From Azadirachta indica (Eukaryota; Streptophyta; Magnoliopsida; Sapindales; Meliaceae), in the NCBI GenBank assembly GCA_022749755.1, contig CM040450.1, positions 3,586,913 to 3,650,912 on the forward strand: a stretch of 64,000 bases of DNA, given 5' to 3'. This document shows positions 36,140 through 48,374 of the stretch, one piece after another. The translations under genes and the position numbers were made by a program. The notes under the pieces are model-generated. The model searched no databases. It was given only the letters and a program-made list of their open reading frames with translations, and was not told where the DNA came from. The stretch's first letter is position 1, and each line of letters starts with the position of its first letter.

Positions 36140-38410
36140 CATTATAAATATGCCTAATTTAACTATTCCGATGGCATTATGCCACTAGTAAGGTCCCAGA
36201 ATCCAAGCATAAGATCATCTCTTACTAAGAGAAACTGCTCCTCGAACAGGCACTCTTTCTCTGTAACTAAAATTTGACATGCATGGTTTTCAATTCATCT
36301 ATAAAACAAAATCACAGAATTTAGCATAAATATTGCCAAAAAATTTAAAATTCACAACAATTACAAGAAATTACATGTTATGCAAGTTTCTATTGTGTTA
36401 TTTAACTCTAACACGCCTCAAGAATCCCAACAAATCTCATGCGCAATCAATCAAACACTTTGAAGATTAAAAGTGGTTAAGAATAATAAGAATAAAATAT
36501 GAATCTTCAAAACTAAACAGTGAAGAAGATGATTTACATGGTTCACCTTTTGAGGCTTAAATCCACAGGGAAGAACACCAGCAAAGGTCAATCTTATTCA
36601 ACGATGATCAAGAACAGTTACAAGCTTTAAAATGAGCTATTGCATGCACAACTCTATCTACAAGTCAAGATTCATGCTCTGTATACCACCCCAAATTTGT
36701 CATATACCCAGAATATATGACAAATTTGAAATGAAATTCAAAACTCCAAAATTTCTAATATACAATTAAAATCATCAAAGGAATAAATAAACCTTAACGT
36801 ACAATTACAATGCTTAAAGATTCAAAACAATTTTCTTAAGATTAAATACAATACCCAAAATAATTTCAATCAGCTATAAAATATTAATGATGAGGGGTGA
36901 GTTGTCAACTCAGTAAATAAATTTGTGCATAACATTTATGATTTATTAAACACTTGTATTTATACATAAATCAATATTTCAAAAATGTGTAAGCATAATT
37001 ATAAACATCTGATTAATTCAATTATATTAGCTCATGTCACATAAAATACAACTTAAACTGTAGGAAGCATTTCGAAGTTCAATAATCAATCAATAACAAA
37101 ACGGTAATAACCGTAATAGAACAATAAAACAATGGTATCAGAATGATAACAATAATTGTAATAGATAACATAATCATATCTATGGACAATGAGCAAAAAC
37201 ATTTTAGCATAAAGATACTTTTATGCACAAATATTTGGTAAATCATTTATGTTTTATATAGAATATTTAATGATTATAAACAATTAACAAATCATTTGTA
37301 GACAATTTAGAAGTCTAGAAAATATAATTTTGTTAAGAACATATTTCATGAAATCATTCACATGCTTACATAACAAGTTTTCATGCTCATTTAAAAAGAA
37401 CAAAAATATGTTATGCACATACTTATCTCGAATTGTAGCAAAACAATATATACTTTTATGCTTAACCAAGGTTTAAGAACAAATAACAACCAAAAATCCT
37501 CAAAAATCACTAATAATAGTAAGAGATTTTGTAGAGTCTAGTAGAAGTTGAAAGAAGCAAACACAATGAAGAAAAAGTGCTAACTCCTATTTATAACCAA
37601 AAGTTTGCATTCAAAAATCAAAATTTCTATCCTACTTGAATTCAAAACTCTAAAATTTAAAATCAAATGAATAAAATCCTAATCCCTTAATCTTTAATCC
37701 TTAAACTTAATCTTTCAATCTTATTCTATAAAATCAAATTCAAAACTCAAATCTTAACAATTTCTAATCCTTTAACATACTATATACTCCGTATTCTAGG
37801 TTACTAAATTCTGTTATAAAGCGTAGCCGACTTTAACAACTACACTTTAGATACTGACTTAACCACTCTTTAACAAACTTGTACAACTCTTAATGTAGAG
37901 TTTCCATTTCTCTTTGTACAAGAAACATAACCCCAAATCATTCAGGATTTCAGTTATGAGATTATTTTTACTATCACTCCTGACCACTTTGAAAAAATTT
38001 CGTCTCTTTGTTTATCCCTCCTTTCAATCCCATAGTACTCCGAAGAAAAAAAAATGACTTCCTCACACATGCAAAATTTTTTATTGTCGTCTTCTCATTT
38101 CTTTGAATTGTTATTTGTCGTTAGAGTCTTGCATATTCAATTCGTAATCGTATCACAGCATCTTGTCATAACAGAATAGAAAGAAAAAGCTATTCCTAAA
38201 ACACCATAAACTTAAGAGTAATCTATGAACAGTAAGTCATGAAACCCAGAACAAATGAAGAAGAAAAATACCCGGGCATCGGAGAGAGTGCAGAAATCGG
38301 CTGCACAGCAAGAACAGAGCAAGTTTCGTATGTGGCAGATAGAAAATTGCAAGTTTATGAAGATAGATCCCTTCGAAAGACAAGAAACCTATTTTGTGCT
38401 GTTGAAGAAA
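36140..38410 (-). pseudogene. Truncated CBM20 pseudogene (exons 1-3 only)
   Basis: Two blocks match the intact CBM20 gene in the same orientation. The block 36,140-36,396 corresponds to 26,395-26,650 (exon 3, intron 2, part of exon 2). The block from about 38,075 to 38,410 corresponds to 26,805-27,130 (intron 1 and exon 1). The exon 1 copy has lost frame. Exons 4 and 5 are absent because the copy begins at the duplication junction. About 1.7 kb of LTR-like DNA lies between the two blocks. Confidence 0.85.
36397..38074. mobile_element. LTR-like insertion inside the CBM20 pseudogene
   Basis: Foreign DNA within exon 2/intron 1 of the CBM20 copy. At 36,680 a sequence starting TGTATACCACCCC resembles a decayed LTR start. 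The block GGTGAGTTGTCAACTCAGTAAATAA near 36,895 (as parts) matches GAGCCATCAACTCGGTAAAT at 48,680 in the solo LTR, so the two are related LTRs. The portion 36,530-36,600 carries, on the minus strand, the GTGGATTTAAGCCT...GAACCATGTAAATC pattern seen near the ends of Copia LTRs. Composite and decayed; borders are approximate. Confidence 0.5.
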
Positions 38411-39289
38411 CTTAGATGATAGAAATAATTGGGCGTGCAAGTGAAGCCCAAGTCACGACCCACATAGAAGCCGATGTACACATGACCGATGTACACATGA
38501 ATCAGCTTGCACTGGAAGGCAAGAAAGTAACTGCACCAGTGACCAGACTGAGCAAAGAAACACCTACTGTTGTGATAAAATGCAGAACAACAGGAATGAT
38601 AACACATGCATTTTGTATGGTGATGATAGCTTGATATACCTAGACAAATGTAGGATAAAATACAACATGTACACTACGGTTTGTTAAAGTCACATTACCT
38701 TATTTATATAAAAGGGCAACTTTGTATGGTTTTATGCAGTTTGCAGTAATATACAAAACAAAAAATATTCATCTCAAAAACTTTTGAGTTGTGTTAATTT
38801 TTATAATTCATAGAAGACTATATATTTTATTCATTTCAAACAACACACTGCGTTTCTGATACATGTAGCCGTAATCTTTTTTAAAACATAGAGTACCGGT
38901 TAAGGACGTGTTAAATAAATTTTGTTCAAATTATATTATTATTAATCAAACGGAAAATTCAAGGCTTAGGTAATAAAACCCATAAATGTTTTGCTGCTTT
39001 AACATTATTTGTTGTATTTAGTTTATATAAATTATCAGATGTCTGACAGGAAATATATATAAGATTCGGATGTGAAGAAAGACCACCCTGAGGGGAAGTT
39101 GGTACTACATTCTTGGTAGTAACTAGTAAGCAATGAAGGCACTCCGCGTGGCCAAATTTCTGAAGGAATTATAATGCTTTCAGCTAATAAAAGAAGCTTG
39201 TTAACGTAAGCGTTATTATGCTGACCTATTAGTAAGAAAAAATGCAAAATAAGTTTAGAAAGCCAGATTTTTACTCAAATATTTGCTGG
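38411..39289. other. Spacer between CBM20 pseudogene and duplicated segment A'
   Basis: Positionally equivalent to 27,166-27,990 upstream of the intact CBM20 gene, but I see little similarity between the two. A 72-codon open frame at 38,416-38,634 (+) has no recognisable similarity and is probably chance. Confidence 0.4.
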
Positions 39290-41040
39290 ACAGGCTCAGA
39301 GCACTTTTCTTTCCCACTGCATAGCCGCCAGTGTCCTCGCATATAATATAATTTGCAAAAATCTGGGCCAGTTAGGTAATGACTCTCTTTGACCAAGCTT
39401 AGAAGAGTTTTGAGTTTGAGATTATGGGCCAGCCCCGTTAAATCTGAACAGGACCCTGAATATTCGACTCTTTTCTCGGACAACATTGAATAAAATAGTT
39501 TCACTCCCAGCATCAGAGAAAAAAAGGCCTTCAGTTTTTATGCTTCTAGCAAGCAGAACTGAGAGCTTTGGAGTTGACTTTGTCAGGCAAACCTAGAGAG
39601 AGCTTGCCATTAATTTCACTCTCATACTTTGGATTCTTCTGATCAATAGAAGTCAGGAAATACAGCTCAGTACTCTCGACGACTAACGACAGTTTCTGGA
39701 TTTCTGTATTGCCAGGTTTTCCTTTCATTAGTCACTACGTGTACTGACGAGCAATTTCCATCCAAATTAGTTGATTATTTCGAATTTTTTTCCTTAAAAT
39801 TGCTGACAGTGAAATAATTTGACCACGTTCTTGAGCTTAGTATCTAAAGTCAGAACAAGTTGGTAGGATTTTTTAACCATATTTATTTAGAAGAAATACA
39901 GATCAGTGAAAATTATAAGATTAGTTGTGAATGTCCACAAAACTAAGAGTTCAGACTATAGACTGTAGACATCAGAGAATTCAAGAGTAAATTTCTCAAA
40001 GAAAGAAAGATTTTCCGTGATTTTCTTTTGTATAGTAAGGGCATCCGCTTGATGTTGATAGAAAAGTTGACTCTGGAATTCCTGATAACATCGGAAGCGC
40101 AATATACTCGAATTCCAATCATATCACATGTTTATGCAAATCCTACTTCTGAATGAGCTTTCGGAACTCAAAAGAATGCCCATTCTAATAGTTTTTAATT
40201 GACCTGATGACTTCGTTAGCACGAGGTCTTCCAAATCATAGCTCATTGTTTACGAACCGAACTACTAAACTCTTTTGCAACTTGCAAGAGCAACTTTTAA
40301 CCACAACTCTCTTGATTGGGCACTTAGAGCATCTAGTCTTACTTTGTTCTTTTTTTAAAATTGTTTGGTCTCATTATCTATGACCGCATACACTAGCAAT
40401 AGTTTTGCACAATAATTTTATTAGAGAAATATGCGTAAACTACTTGAGTGTATGGAACAATTAAATTTTAATGGGTCAAAGAAGTAGGCTAAGTATAAGC
40501 TATGGGTGGAGTGTACCACTGTTTCCTTAAAATATTGGCAGCACAGCAGTCTTCCAAGACTTAGATGTTCAGAAGTGGTGGTGGACATTGGCATGATGGG
40601 GCTGGAAGATATTGTATGTTGTCTTCTTGGCATCGCTTGCTTTCACATTTGAAGAGGAAGTTATGCTTCTTTTAACGTATATTTACTATCTTAGCCTTCT
40701 ATTGCATCCATAAAGCACACAGAAGTTTATGGTTGAATATTGAAACCATGAATACGATGAAAAGAAAAACCTGCAGCATTAAAACCAGATTAATCTTCTA
40801 TATGCACGTGTAACTAGGGAAACAATGATTAACTGTTAAATTTAGAAAAGTGTAGATATCCGTATCAGAAGGGCCTTTTAAATAATTTTTTATTGTATTT
40901 CAAAACGGTGCCTGTATTGGCAGAAGTAAAGAGCTATATTTCTTTGTATGTGTTTATCCCAAATAAAACAGTGAAATTTTGTGCCAAAGGGCAAATTTGT
41001 AAGTTCAGTAAATCAATACAAAAGTTCTACAGTATGACGA
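39290..41040. repeat. Segmental duplication copy A', non-coding
   Basis: Second copy of the segment described at 27,990-29,282, in the same orientation and order, with many indels. Homology runs to about 41,035 (CAAAAGTTCTACAGTA versus CAAAGTTCTCTACAGTA at 29,264-29,280), leading into the promoter of the intact receptor kinase. Confidence 0.75.
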
Positions 41041-41049
41041 GAATTCCTG

Positions 41050-41056
41050 TATAAAT
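41050..41056 (+). promoter_or_regulatory. TATA box of the LRR-XII kinase
   Basis: TATAAAT lies about 90 bases upstream of the ATG at 41,143, a normal distance for a short-leader plant gene. Confidence 0.5.
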
Positions 41057-41142
41057 CATCACTCCAAGAAAGTTAAACGCAGCCACATTCTCAATTAAAA
41101 TTTGTTGTCCACTCTACACCATTTCGTTTCTCGTAACCAGAC

Positions 41143-44100
41143 ATGACATTGCAGACTTCAATCCTTCATTGCTCGTTATTCTTCATTTCAATTCTTCTGC
41201 CATGTATCATCACCCTGCTTTATACACCATCCTCTGTTCTCGCAGCACCGACTTTGCTCGGAAGTGAGACGGATAGACTTGCCTTACTTGCAATCAAAGC
41301 TCGGATAAGCAAGGATCCACTCGGTTTAATGAGCTCATGGAATGATTCTCTCGATTTCTGCAACTGGAAAGGTGTTATCTGTGGTCGACTCCATCAAAGA
41401 GTGACCACCTTAAACTTAAGCTACCATGAGTTAGAGGGTTCACTCTCTCCTCATATAGGAAATCTCACTTTCCTTAGAGGTATCAGCCTTGAAAAAAACT
41501 ACTTCCATGGTGAAATTCCGCAGGATATAGGCCGTTTGTTCAGGCTTAAATACATTAACTTTTCCAATAACTCATTTTCTGGGGCGATTCCTGCCAATCT
41601 CTCGGGCTGTTCTAGCCTTGTTATGCTTCGTTTAGGATTCAATAAATTGATGGGTAAAATCCCAAGTCAGCTTGCCTCTTTGCGGAAGCTTGAGAGAGTT
41701 CAGCTTCACTATAACAATTTCAGTGGACGAATTCCGGATTCTTTTGGCAACTTTTCCTCCGTCAGATCATTTTCCATGGCAGTTAACAGTTTGGAGGGAA
41801 GCATTCCTGAAACTCTAGGCCGGTTGGAGACTTTAAATTTTCTTGGTCTTGGCCTAAACAAATTAGTTGGTACGATTCCTAACTCAATTTTCAATCTTTC
41901 ATCTCTTATTGTCCTCAGTTTGCCTTATAATCAATTGCATGGGAATTTGCCATCAAACTTGGGATTCACTCTTCCTAGTTTGCAAGTCCTGAATATTGGT
42001 CATAACCAATTCGCTGGACCACTGCCACAATCACTATCTAATGCTTCAAATCTCATTGAATTTGACATCGACGGGAGTAATTTCACCGGGGAAGTTCAAA
42101 TTGATTTTGGAGGCTTGCCTGGTCTGTGGTGGCTAGTTCTTGCCTCCAATCACCTCGGAAAGGACTTGAGCTTCTTTGATTCTCTGACGAAATGTAGGAA
42201 TCTTCGGATATTGGATTTGAGTAGCAACCAATTTGGAGGGCTGTTGCCTAATTCTATAGGCGAACTGTCAACACAACTTGTGCAATTCAGATTTGGTGGA
42301 AACGAGTTATCTGGAAGCATCCCCACGGACATAGGAAACCTTGTTAACTTGACAGATTTGACAATAGAAAGCAACAATTTAACAGGGAGCATTCCATCTG
42401 TTATTGGAAATCTGAGGATGCTACAACGATTGGATTTGTCAGGAAATTCATTTTCAGGTCTTATTCCATCAGCCGTAGGCAACATAACTCAACTGTATAC
42501 ACTCCACCTTGAAAAGAACCAGTTAGTTGGACACATTCCTTCTACTTTAGAGAACCTACAGAAGTTGCAAGACTTAGACCTTTCTCAAAATAATCTCGAA
42601 GGATTCATACCCAAACAAATTATGAGACTTTCCTCCTTAACTATTTCCCTAAATTTAGCTAAAAATCAGCTGACGGGTCTCCTGCCTTCGGAAGTTGGTA
42701 ACCTGAAGAATCTCGGAAGTTTGGATGTTTCGCAGAATAAATTGTCGGGTGAAATTCCTGCAAGCCTAGGCAGTTGTGTAGCTTTGGAATTCCTTCACAT
42801 GGAAGGCAACTTCTTTAAAGGAATAATTCCTGAAACCTTTGGTTCCTTGCGAGGACTTAGGGACTTGGATCTTTCACACAACAACTTGTCCGGCCAAATT
42901 CCAGAATCCCTTCAGCATCTCTCTCTCACGAGTCTAAATCTTTCCTTCAACCATTTCAATGGAGAGGTACCAACAGACGGGCTTTTCAAAAATGCATCTG
43001 CCGTATCAATAGTTGGCAATGATAAGCTCTGTGGAGGTATAGCAGAATTAAAATTGCCTTCATGTGATGAGCCAACGAAAGGGAAATTGTCCAGAAGCCT
43101 CAAGGTAGTGATTCTACTTCTTTCTGGATTTGTGGGGCTAGTTTTGATCACGTCTCTTTTAATTATCAATCGATTACGAAAGAAAAGAACTGAGACTTCA
43201 TCAGAGACTTCACCAATTAATAAGGATCTGCTTCTAAATGTCTCCTATGAAAAACTACGTACAGCTACTGGAGGTTTTTCTTCTGACAACTTAGTTGGTG
43301 CTGGAAGCTTTGGTTCTGTGTATAAAGGAATTCTGGATCCAAATCAGACCGTTGTTGCCGTGAAGGTACTGTTCTTACAGCAGCGTGGAGCTTTAAAGAG
43401 TTTCATGGCTGAATGTGAAGCCTTAAGAAACATTCGACATCGCAATCTTGTCAAAGTCATTACTGCATGTTCGAGTTCTGACCTTTGGGGTAATGATTTC
43501 AAAGCTTTAGTCTATGAGTTCATGCCCAATGGGAGTTTAGAAAGTTGGTTGCACCCAGATCCAAACGCACACGATCTGAATGACAGCCACAGAATTTTAA
43601 GCCTTCTTCAGAGGTTGAACATTGCCATTGACGTGGCTTCTGCTCTAGAGTATCTTCATCACCACTGTGAAAAGCCTGTTGTTCATTGTGATTTAAAGCC
43701 AAGCAATGTTCTTCTTGACAATGACATGACTGCACATGTGGGTGATTTTGGGCTAACAAGGTTCATTCCAGAAGCCACTGGTTCAAATCAAAGCAGCTCA
43801 ATTGGGTTGAAAGGAACGGTTGGATATGCTGCCCCAGGTAGTTAATTTAAGCAGAAAAAAGAAGTTAATGTCTTTAAGAACATTAATATGAAGCTGTTTC
43901 TAACTATTAAATTACAATTTGAACTTTGCAGAGTATGGCATGGGAAGTCGGGTTTCAACATACGGTGATGTATACAGCTATGGGATTCTCTTGTTGGAGA
44001 TTTTTACAGGGAGAAGGCCTACTGGTGACATGTTTACGGAAGGACTAGATTTTCGCAATGTCGTTAAAATGGCATTGCCTGAACGAATATCAGAAGTTTT

Positions 44101-44314
44101 AGATCCTCTATTTGTTGCCGGAGGAGAAGAAGATGAAGAGGAAACAGCTATAGGAAACATCAAACAGGACAAAATACGAGAGAGTTTGATTAGAATACTC
44201 AAAATTGGAGTCGCTTGTTCAGTAGAATCTCCCAGAGAGCGGATGGACATCTGTGATGTTGTAAATAATTTGCAGAAAATCAGAAGCACTCTTCTTCGAC
44301 ACGGGATTAACTAG
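41143..44314 (+). CDS. LRR receptor-like kinase, subfamily XII (EFR/Xa21 type)
   Basis: Two exons, 41143-43837 and 43932-44314, join in phase (CCA-G/AG-TAT, giving PEYG) to 1025 residues. The order is: signal peptide (about 1-34), LRR N-cap with ETDRLALLAIKARIS and SSWNDSLDFCNWKGVIC, about twenty extracellular 24-residue LRRs, Cys pair KLCGG...LPSCD, one membrane span (about 655-677), then a kinase domain. The glycine loop is GAGSFGSVYKG (about 718-728). The catalytic loop is VVHCDLKPSN (about 846-855), where Cys replaces Arg, so this is a non-RD kinase as in FLS2, EFR and Xa21. The single intron after the kinase activation segment is the family pattern. The closest annotated type is the At3g47570 group. 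It is a plasma-membrane pattern-recognition candidate; the ligand is unknown. No defect is seen. It is the only intact kinase of the cluster. Confidence 0.93.
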
Positions 44315-44681
44315 AGCTTAAATCAAGCTGAAGCCAATAAAGTTTGTCTTTCCAGAGTTGGATTCAGCTCTAAATCTCTTTTCATGCTTACAAGTTATTT
44401 AAGTAATTTCAAATGAAAAATGATGTTTAGCATGTTCTATTTTAATTTAAATTTGTAAGAATTTATTTTTCTGTAATAAGTACAGAAATTTTAATCAAGA
44501 CGAGAGATGATGACTCAATCGAGAATTTTATAGCAAGAACTAAATGCTTAGGAGGGACAATTATAAATTATAACAATAACAACACCAGGCAATTGAGCGG
44601 GTTATTTTGAAAAATGAGATACTGGAGAGATGTGCTGAAAGCTTGTAGAGTTGTCATTTATCTCATCTTCTCCTCTTCCCA
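44315..44681. other. Convergent spacer between receptor kinase genes
   Basis: This is the 3'UTR of the intact kinase followed by the 3' flank of the minus-strand kinase pseudogene. It includes a copy of the ACACCAGGCAATTGA block also present at 59,768. No gene is seen. Confidence 0.5.
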
Positions 44682-44827
44682 TTTGTGAACCTAATAAAGG
44701 AGTCTCTAATTGCATGCAGCTTGTTGAAAACAACATTCGTGGCCAACTCTTACTTTTGTGAACCTAATAAAGGAGTCTCTAATGGCTTGCACATAGTTGA
44801 AAACAACATTCATGGCCAATCACTCTC
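44682..44827. repeat. 2 x 73-bp imperfect tandem duplication in the kinase pseudogene
   Basis: TTTGTGAACCTAATAAAGGA at 44,682 recurs at 44,755, and the following GTTGAAAACAACATTC also repeats. The period is 73 bases, so frame is lost. It covers the former C-terminus of the kinase. Confidence 0.85.
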
Positions 44828-47553
44828 TTGGCAAAGCTGTGGAACACAAGAGTCCAATTCTCATCACCGAAACCAGGCATTCTTCTCATTTCCTTTGATT
44901 ATTAACACGGTCAATGTCTGTAATAATCATTCCCTCTTCTACGCCACCTTCAGTTGCTTCCTCCTGACTTTCTTCTTCAAATGTCATTGATGGTCGAGAA
45001 TGTCCATGACTTGGTCGGGCAAAGGCATTGAGATAAACTTGTCTAATGCCTAAATCATCTTTAAACATGCCATCCGTAGTTCTTATTCCTGTAAACATCT
45101 CAAGCAAAAGTATGCCGTAGCTGTATATATCTCCAAGTATGGCTCTGAATATTCATGTACTCTGCAAGATGTAAAATTTGTCATTAGACTTAAAAGATTT
45201 GAATTTAGATAGAGTAAACAGTCATTTTACATATATTTCAGGTTGAAAACTATATGTGAAGGAACTTAACCAACCCTTGAGCCCAATTTACATGGGTTGA
45301 ATTTTGGATTTTGCCAACCCAAATTCATCAGCATGAGTTGTCTTGTCTCGTCAAGGAGTACATTACTTGGCTTTAGATCACAATGTGGAATTGGTTTTTC
45401 ACAATTATGATGAAGATTTTCCAATGCAGCAGCAGCATCTATTGCTATACTCAATCCCTGCATAAGGCTTAATCTCTTAATCTGGTATTGCTCATTTGTA
45501 TTTGGATGCAGAAGCTCGTCAAGACTTCCATTGGACATTGTTAGAATTAAATTTAAAACTTATTTAGTTTCACTAGATTTAGTTTTAGTAAATATATTTT
45601 TGTTCAAGTATTATTAATCTTTTTTTTAGTTTGTTTAGGATTTCTAGTTTATGTCATTTTATTATTTTAACTTATATGAAGGAATATGCATGTTACTTGA
45701 AAACCGAACCTCCGAAATTATTGCCCTCACGATCAACACCTGAGCAAGCAGTAATGATCCTCAGGATGTTGCGTCCTATGCTTCTGAGATCATGGCATTC
45801 GTCAATGAAACTATCTAAAGCTCTGTATATAAAGCTACTGCTTCAGAGAAGTCATCAGTTGATCTAGATATCTCCGAGTAAGACAGACCCGATTGCCGCT
45901 CATGGAAGAAGCAGGGGAAGGTCTCCTCTTTGAGGCTTTTACTATACGGTATATAATTAACGTAGTAGTCAAGAGAAAAATCACAGATATGACGGCAGTA
46001 GTTACTGCAATTATTACTTCGGCTCTGATATGTTTCCCAAGAATTTTTCCTGGAGCACGCAGGTAAAAGCAATTCTGAGATGCCGCCACAAAGCTTATGC
46101 AACCCTTTCTGTGGATACTTCTCCTAAAAGATAATTTTAAGACAGATTGAGCTGCTCAGAAATAAGAGCTTGCTGGTATCTTGCCGGATAAGTTATTGCA
46201 TGAAAGGCCTAATTCTTGTAAACCTCTAAGCATTTAATTATCCCTTACAATTTTTTTTTCTTTTTTTTGCCCAAATACAGACGTTCAAAACTAATTCAAT
46301 TATCCAGGCTGCTCGGAATTTCACGCGATAACTTGTTTGACACACCATTTTTAAATACCCACTTCCAGCGGCAGTGAACCACTCAAAAAATTATAAGACG
46401 TGACTAAAGAAATTGAAAGGAAATAGGGGCCCATTACTTGTTTGGATATGGTGACACTGAGATTATGGCTTGATAAATTCAGTATCCACAATTTCTGGTA
46501 GTTTCCAAGATTTGGACGTATGCTTCCCTCACATTCATTCTCCTCCATGAAGGGCCTAGCTGATGTCGTCAACTTAGCAGGGGAAAATGGGATTTAATCC
46601 AAAAAACTTGTTAAAACTCAAATCGAATCCCTCAAATTTCTGGAGCTTTCCTATAACATCAGGAACACTACCACTTAAATAGTTACCTTCCAACTTCAGA
46701 AGGGACAAGTCCAATTAGTATGCTGTCATGAATCAGATTTGATCTCAGCGTAAGAATTTGCAAATGAGTGAAAGGTTTGCCAAGGAGCTGGGTAATTCTC
46801 CGTCAAAATGATTTTGAGTAAGAACTAATACTTGAAGAACACTAAATTAACCAAGAAAGTGAAAAATTCAGTTCACCAATTTCCCCATTTCCAAACTTTT
46901 TACGGTCAAAATGAACTCTAACCAAACCTTTCAAGCTTCCAAAGTTTCCACGAATGGTCCCGGTGAGACCATTGTCAGCGAAATCAACATGCTGAAGGTT
47001 AGAAGCATTTGACGAAGATACAGGCATGCTTCCTGTAAAATAGTTAAGTGCGCCGTAAAATATTTTCAGATTAGGAAGAGTGAGCCAACATCAGAGGGCA
47101 GTTTTCCGTGCGGCTGGTTTTGAGTCACAGAGAAAGTATAGAGATGAGGTATGCATTATAAATCAAAGAAGGGATGATATCAGACAGAGGATTCCCATAT
47201 AGTTAAAGATATCCTAAGCCTGATAGCAGGCCAAGTTCACTTTGTATGCTTCAGTTTATAACTTTAAATTATTCAGCGCAAGTGACAGAAAATGCATAAG
47301 AAACATTACCGAGCCAAGCTGGGATATTTCCAGTTATTACCTCCAAAATGACGGTTTTCAAGATTAGACAATGAACTAAAGTGATACGGAATCTGGCCAA
47401 TGAAATGGTTGGAACTAATTCCAAATTCGGTAACTTCAGTGAGATAAATTGTCCGGATTTTCCCACCAGAGTGACAAGTGATTGTAAGTTGAATTGAGGT
47501 CTTGCAGACGCTGTAAACAGCCTCTGTCTTTGGTAACTTCACCATGAAAGCAG

Positions 47554-47849
47554 ATTCCATGCAGGTTGAGGTAAGATTGCCCACATTTTTTGGATTCTAA
47601 ATGGTTTTTGCTTCATTTGCTTCATGGGGCTCATCTTTTATGGCTAACTTCATGTTTGTAATCAACGACAGTTGAGGCTGACGAACTTGCTTTACTTGAC
47701 TTCAAGCAACGAATAATTCACGATCCGCTGCAAATCATGGGCTCACAGAGTGATTCTGTCCATGTCTGCATTTGGTTGGCGTTGCATTCGGCCCATCTAT
47801 TGGTAGAGTCATAACTCGCTACAGTGAATGGGCTCAACCTGCATGGAAT
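47554..47849. repeat. Micro-inversion bordered by a 17-bp inverted repeat
   Basis: ATTCCATGCAGGTTGAG at 47,554-47,570 is the exact reverse complement of 47,833-47,849. The DNA between encodes the receptor N-cap on the plus strand, whereas sequence on both sides matches the minus-strand gene and its 5' flank. Confidence 0.85.
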
Positions 47850-48369
47850 AAAGCTATTTCCGATTTTGGCTGTTTGATGGTTTAAAATAACAAAATAAGG
47901 AATAATAATTGAGAAAAGAAAAAATAAATACTAAATGTTGGTGGGACCATAATTGGCTCCGTTTGTTGATGTAGTACGACAACTTGTGTTGTACTTTGCG
48001 CTGCATACTTGATGAGCTGTCATTTTAAAGTTTCCTACGAGAGGAACGAAACTCGTAGTTATTAGCTAGGATGTCTGTCATGTTTTGGCCAGATTATGTT
48101 GTGATGGACTGAAAATTGCACAATTTTGTACTGTGACTGCATTTGTTGTCTGAATTGAACAAAGACAGGTTCTTTCATGAAATTTCAAAAGCATGTAAAA
48201 ATGTTTGAAAACTTTAGTCCTCTTTCTCGAAGTGCAAAGAAAATTAGGTTCAGTCAATCCCGTTTTCTAGAGAAGAAACAAAACAAGTATTTGCAATTAA
48301 TTCAAGAGCTTTCCGCGTAGTATTTCCACTGACAAAATTTCCAGGCAGAAATAAAGTAGGAAGCAGAGC
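47850..48369. other. 5' flank of the degraded kinase
   Basis: Similar to 63,060-63,930 upstream of the frameshifted kinase: for example, GGGACCATAATT at 47,942 versus 63,146 and AATTCAAGAGCTTTC at 48,300 versus 63,855. No gene is seen. Confidence 0.6.
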
Positions 48370-48374
48370 ATGCA

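Larger units (their letters stand above)
44682..47860 (-). pseudogene. Degraded LRR-XII receptor kinase pseudogene with inverted 5' end
   Basis: Minus-strand fragments match the kinase at 59,805-63,013 in order: exon 2 (44,700-45,165), activation and catalytic loops (45,270-45,540; HCDLKPSNVLLDE visible), N-lobe and juxtamembrane region (45,690-46,100), and LRRs (46,180-47,580). It has many frameshifts. An unrelated AT-rich stretch of about 170 bases at 45,540-45,710 breaks the kinase domain. The N-cap region (ADELALLDFKQRI, DPLQIM) lies at about 47,590-47,835 on the plus strand, opposite to the rest, so part of the gene was inverted. The gene is clearly dead. Confidence 0.9.

Noticed and set aside
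38416..38634. 72-codon open frame between the CBM20 pseudogene and segment A'
   Set aside because: It has no recognisable motif, no splice context and no counterpart in the equivalent copy-1 region; probably chance.
43520..43759. Minus-strand open frame over the intact kinase domain
   Set aside because: It is a complement shadow of a conserved kinase sequence.
45540..45710. AT-rich stretch in the kinase pseudogene considered as a small transposon
   Set aside because: It lacks inverted ends and a target duplication that I can see, so it is described only as an unrelated insertion.
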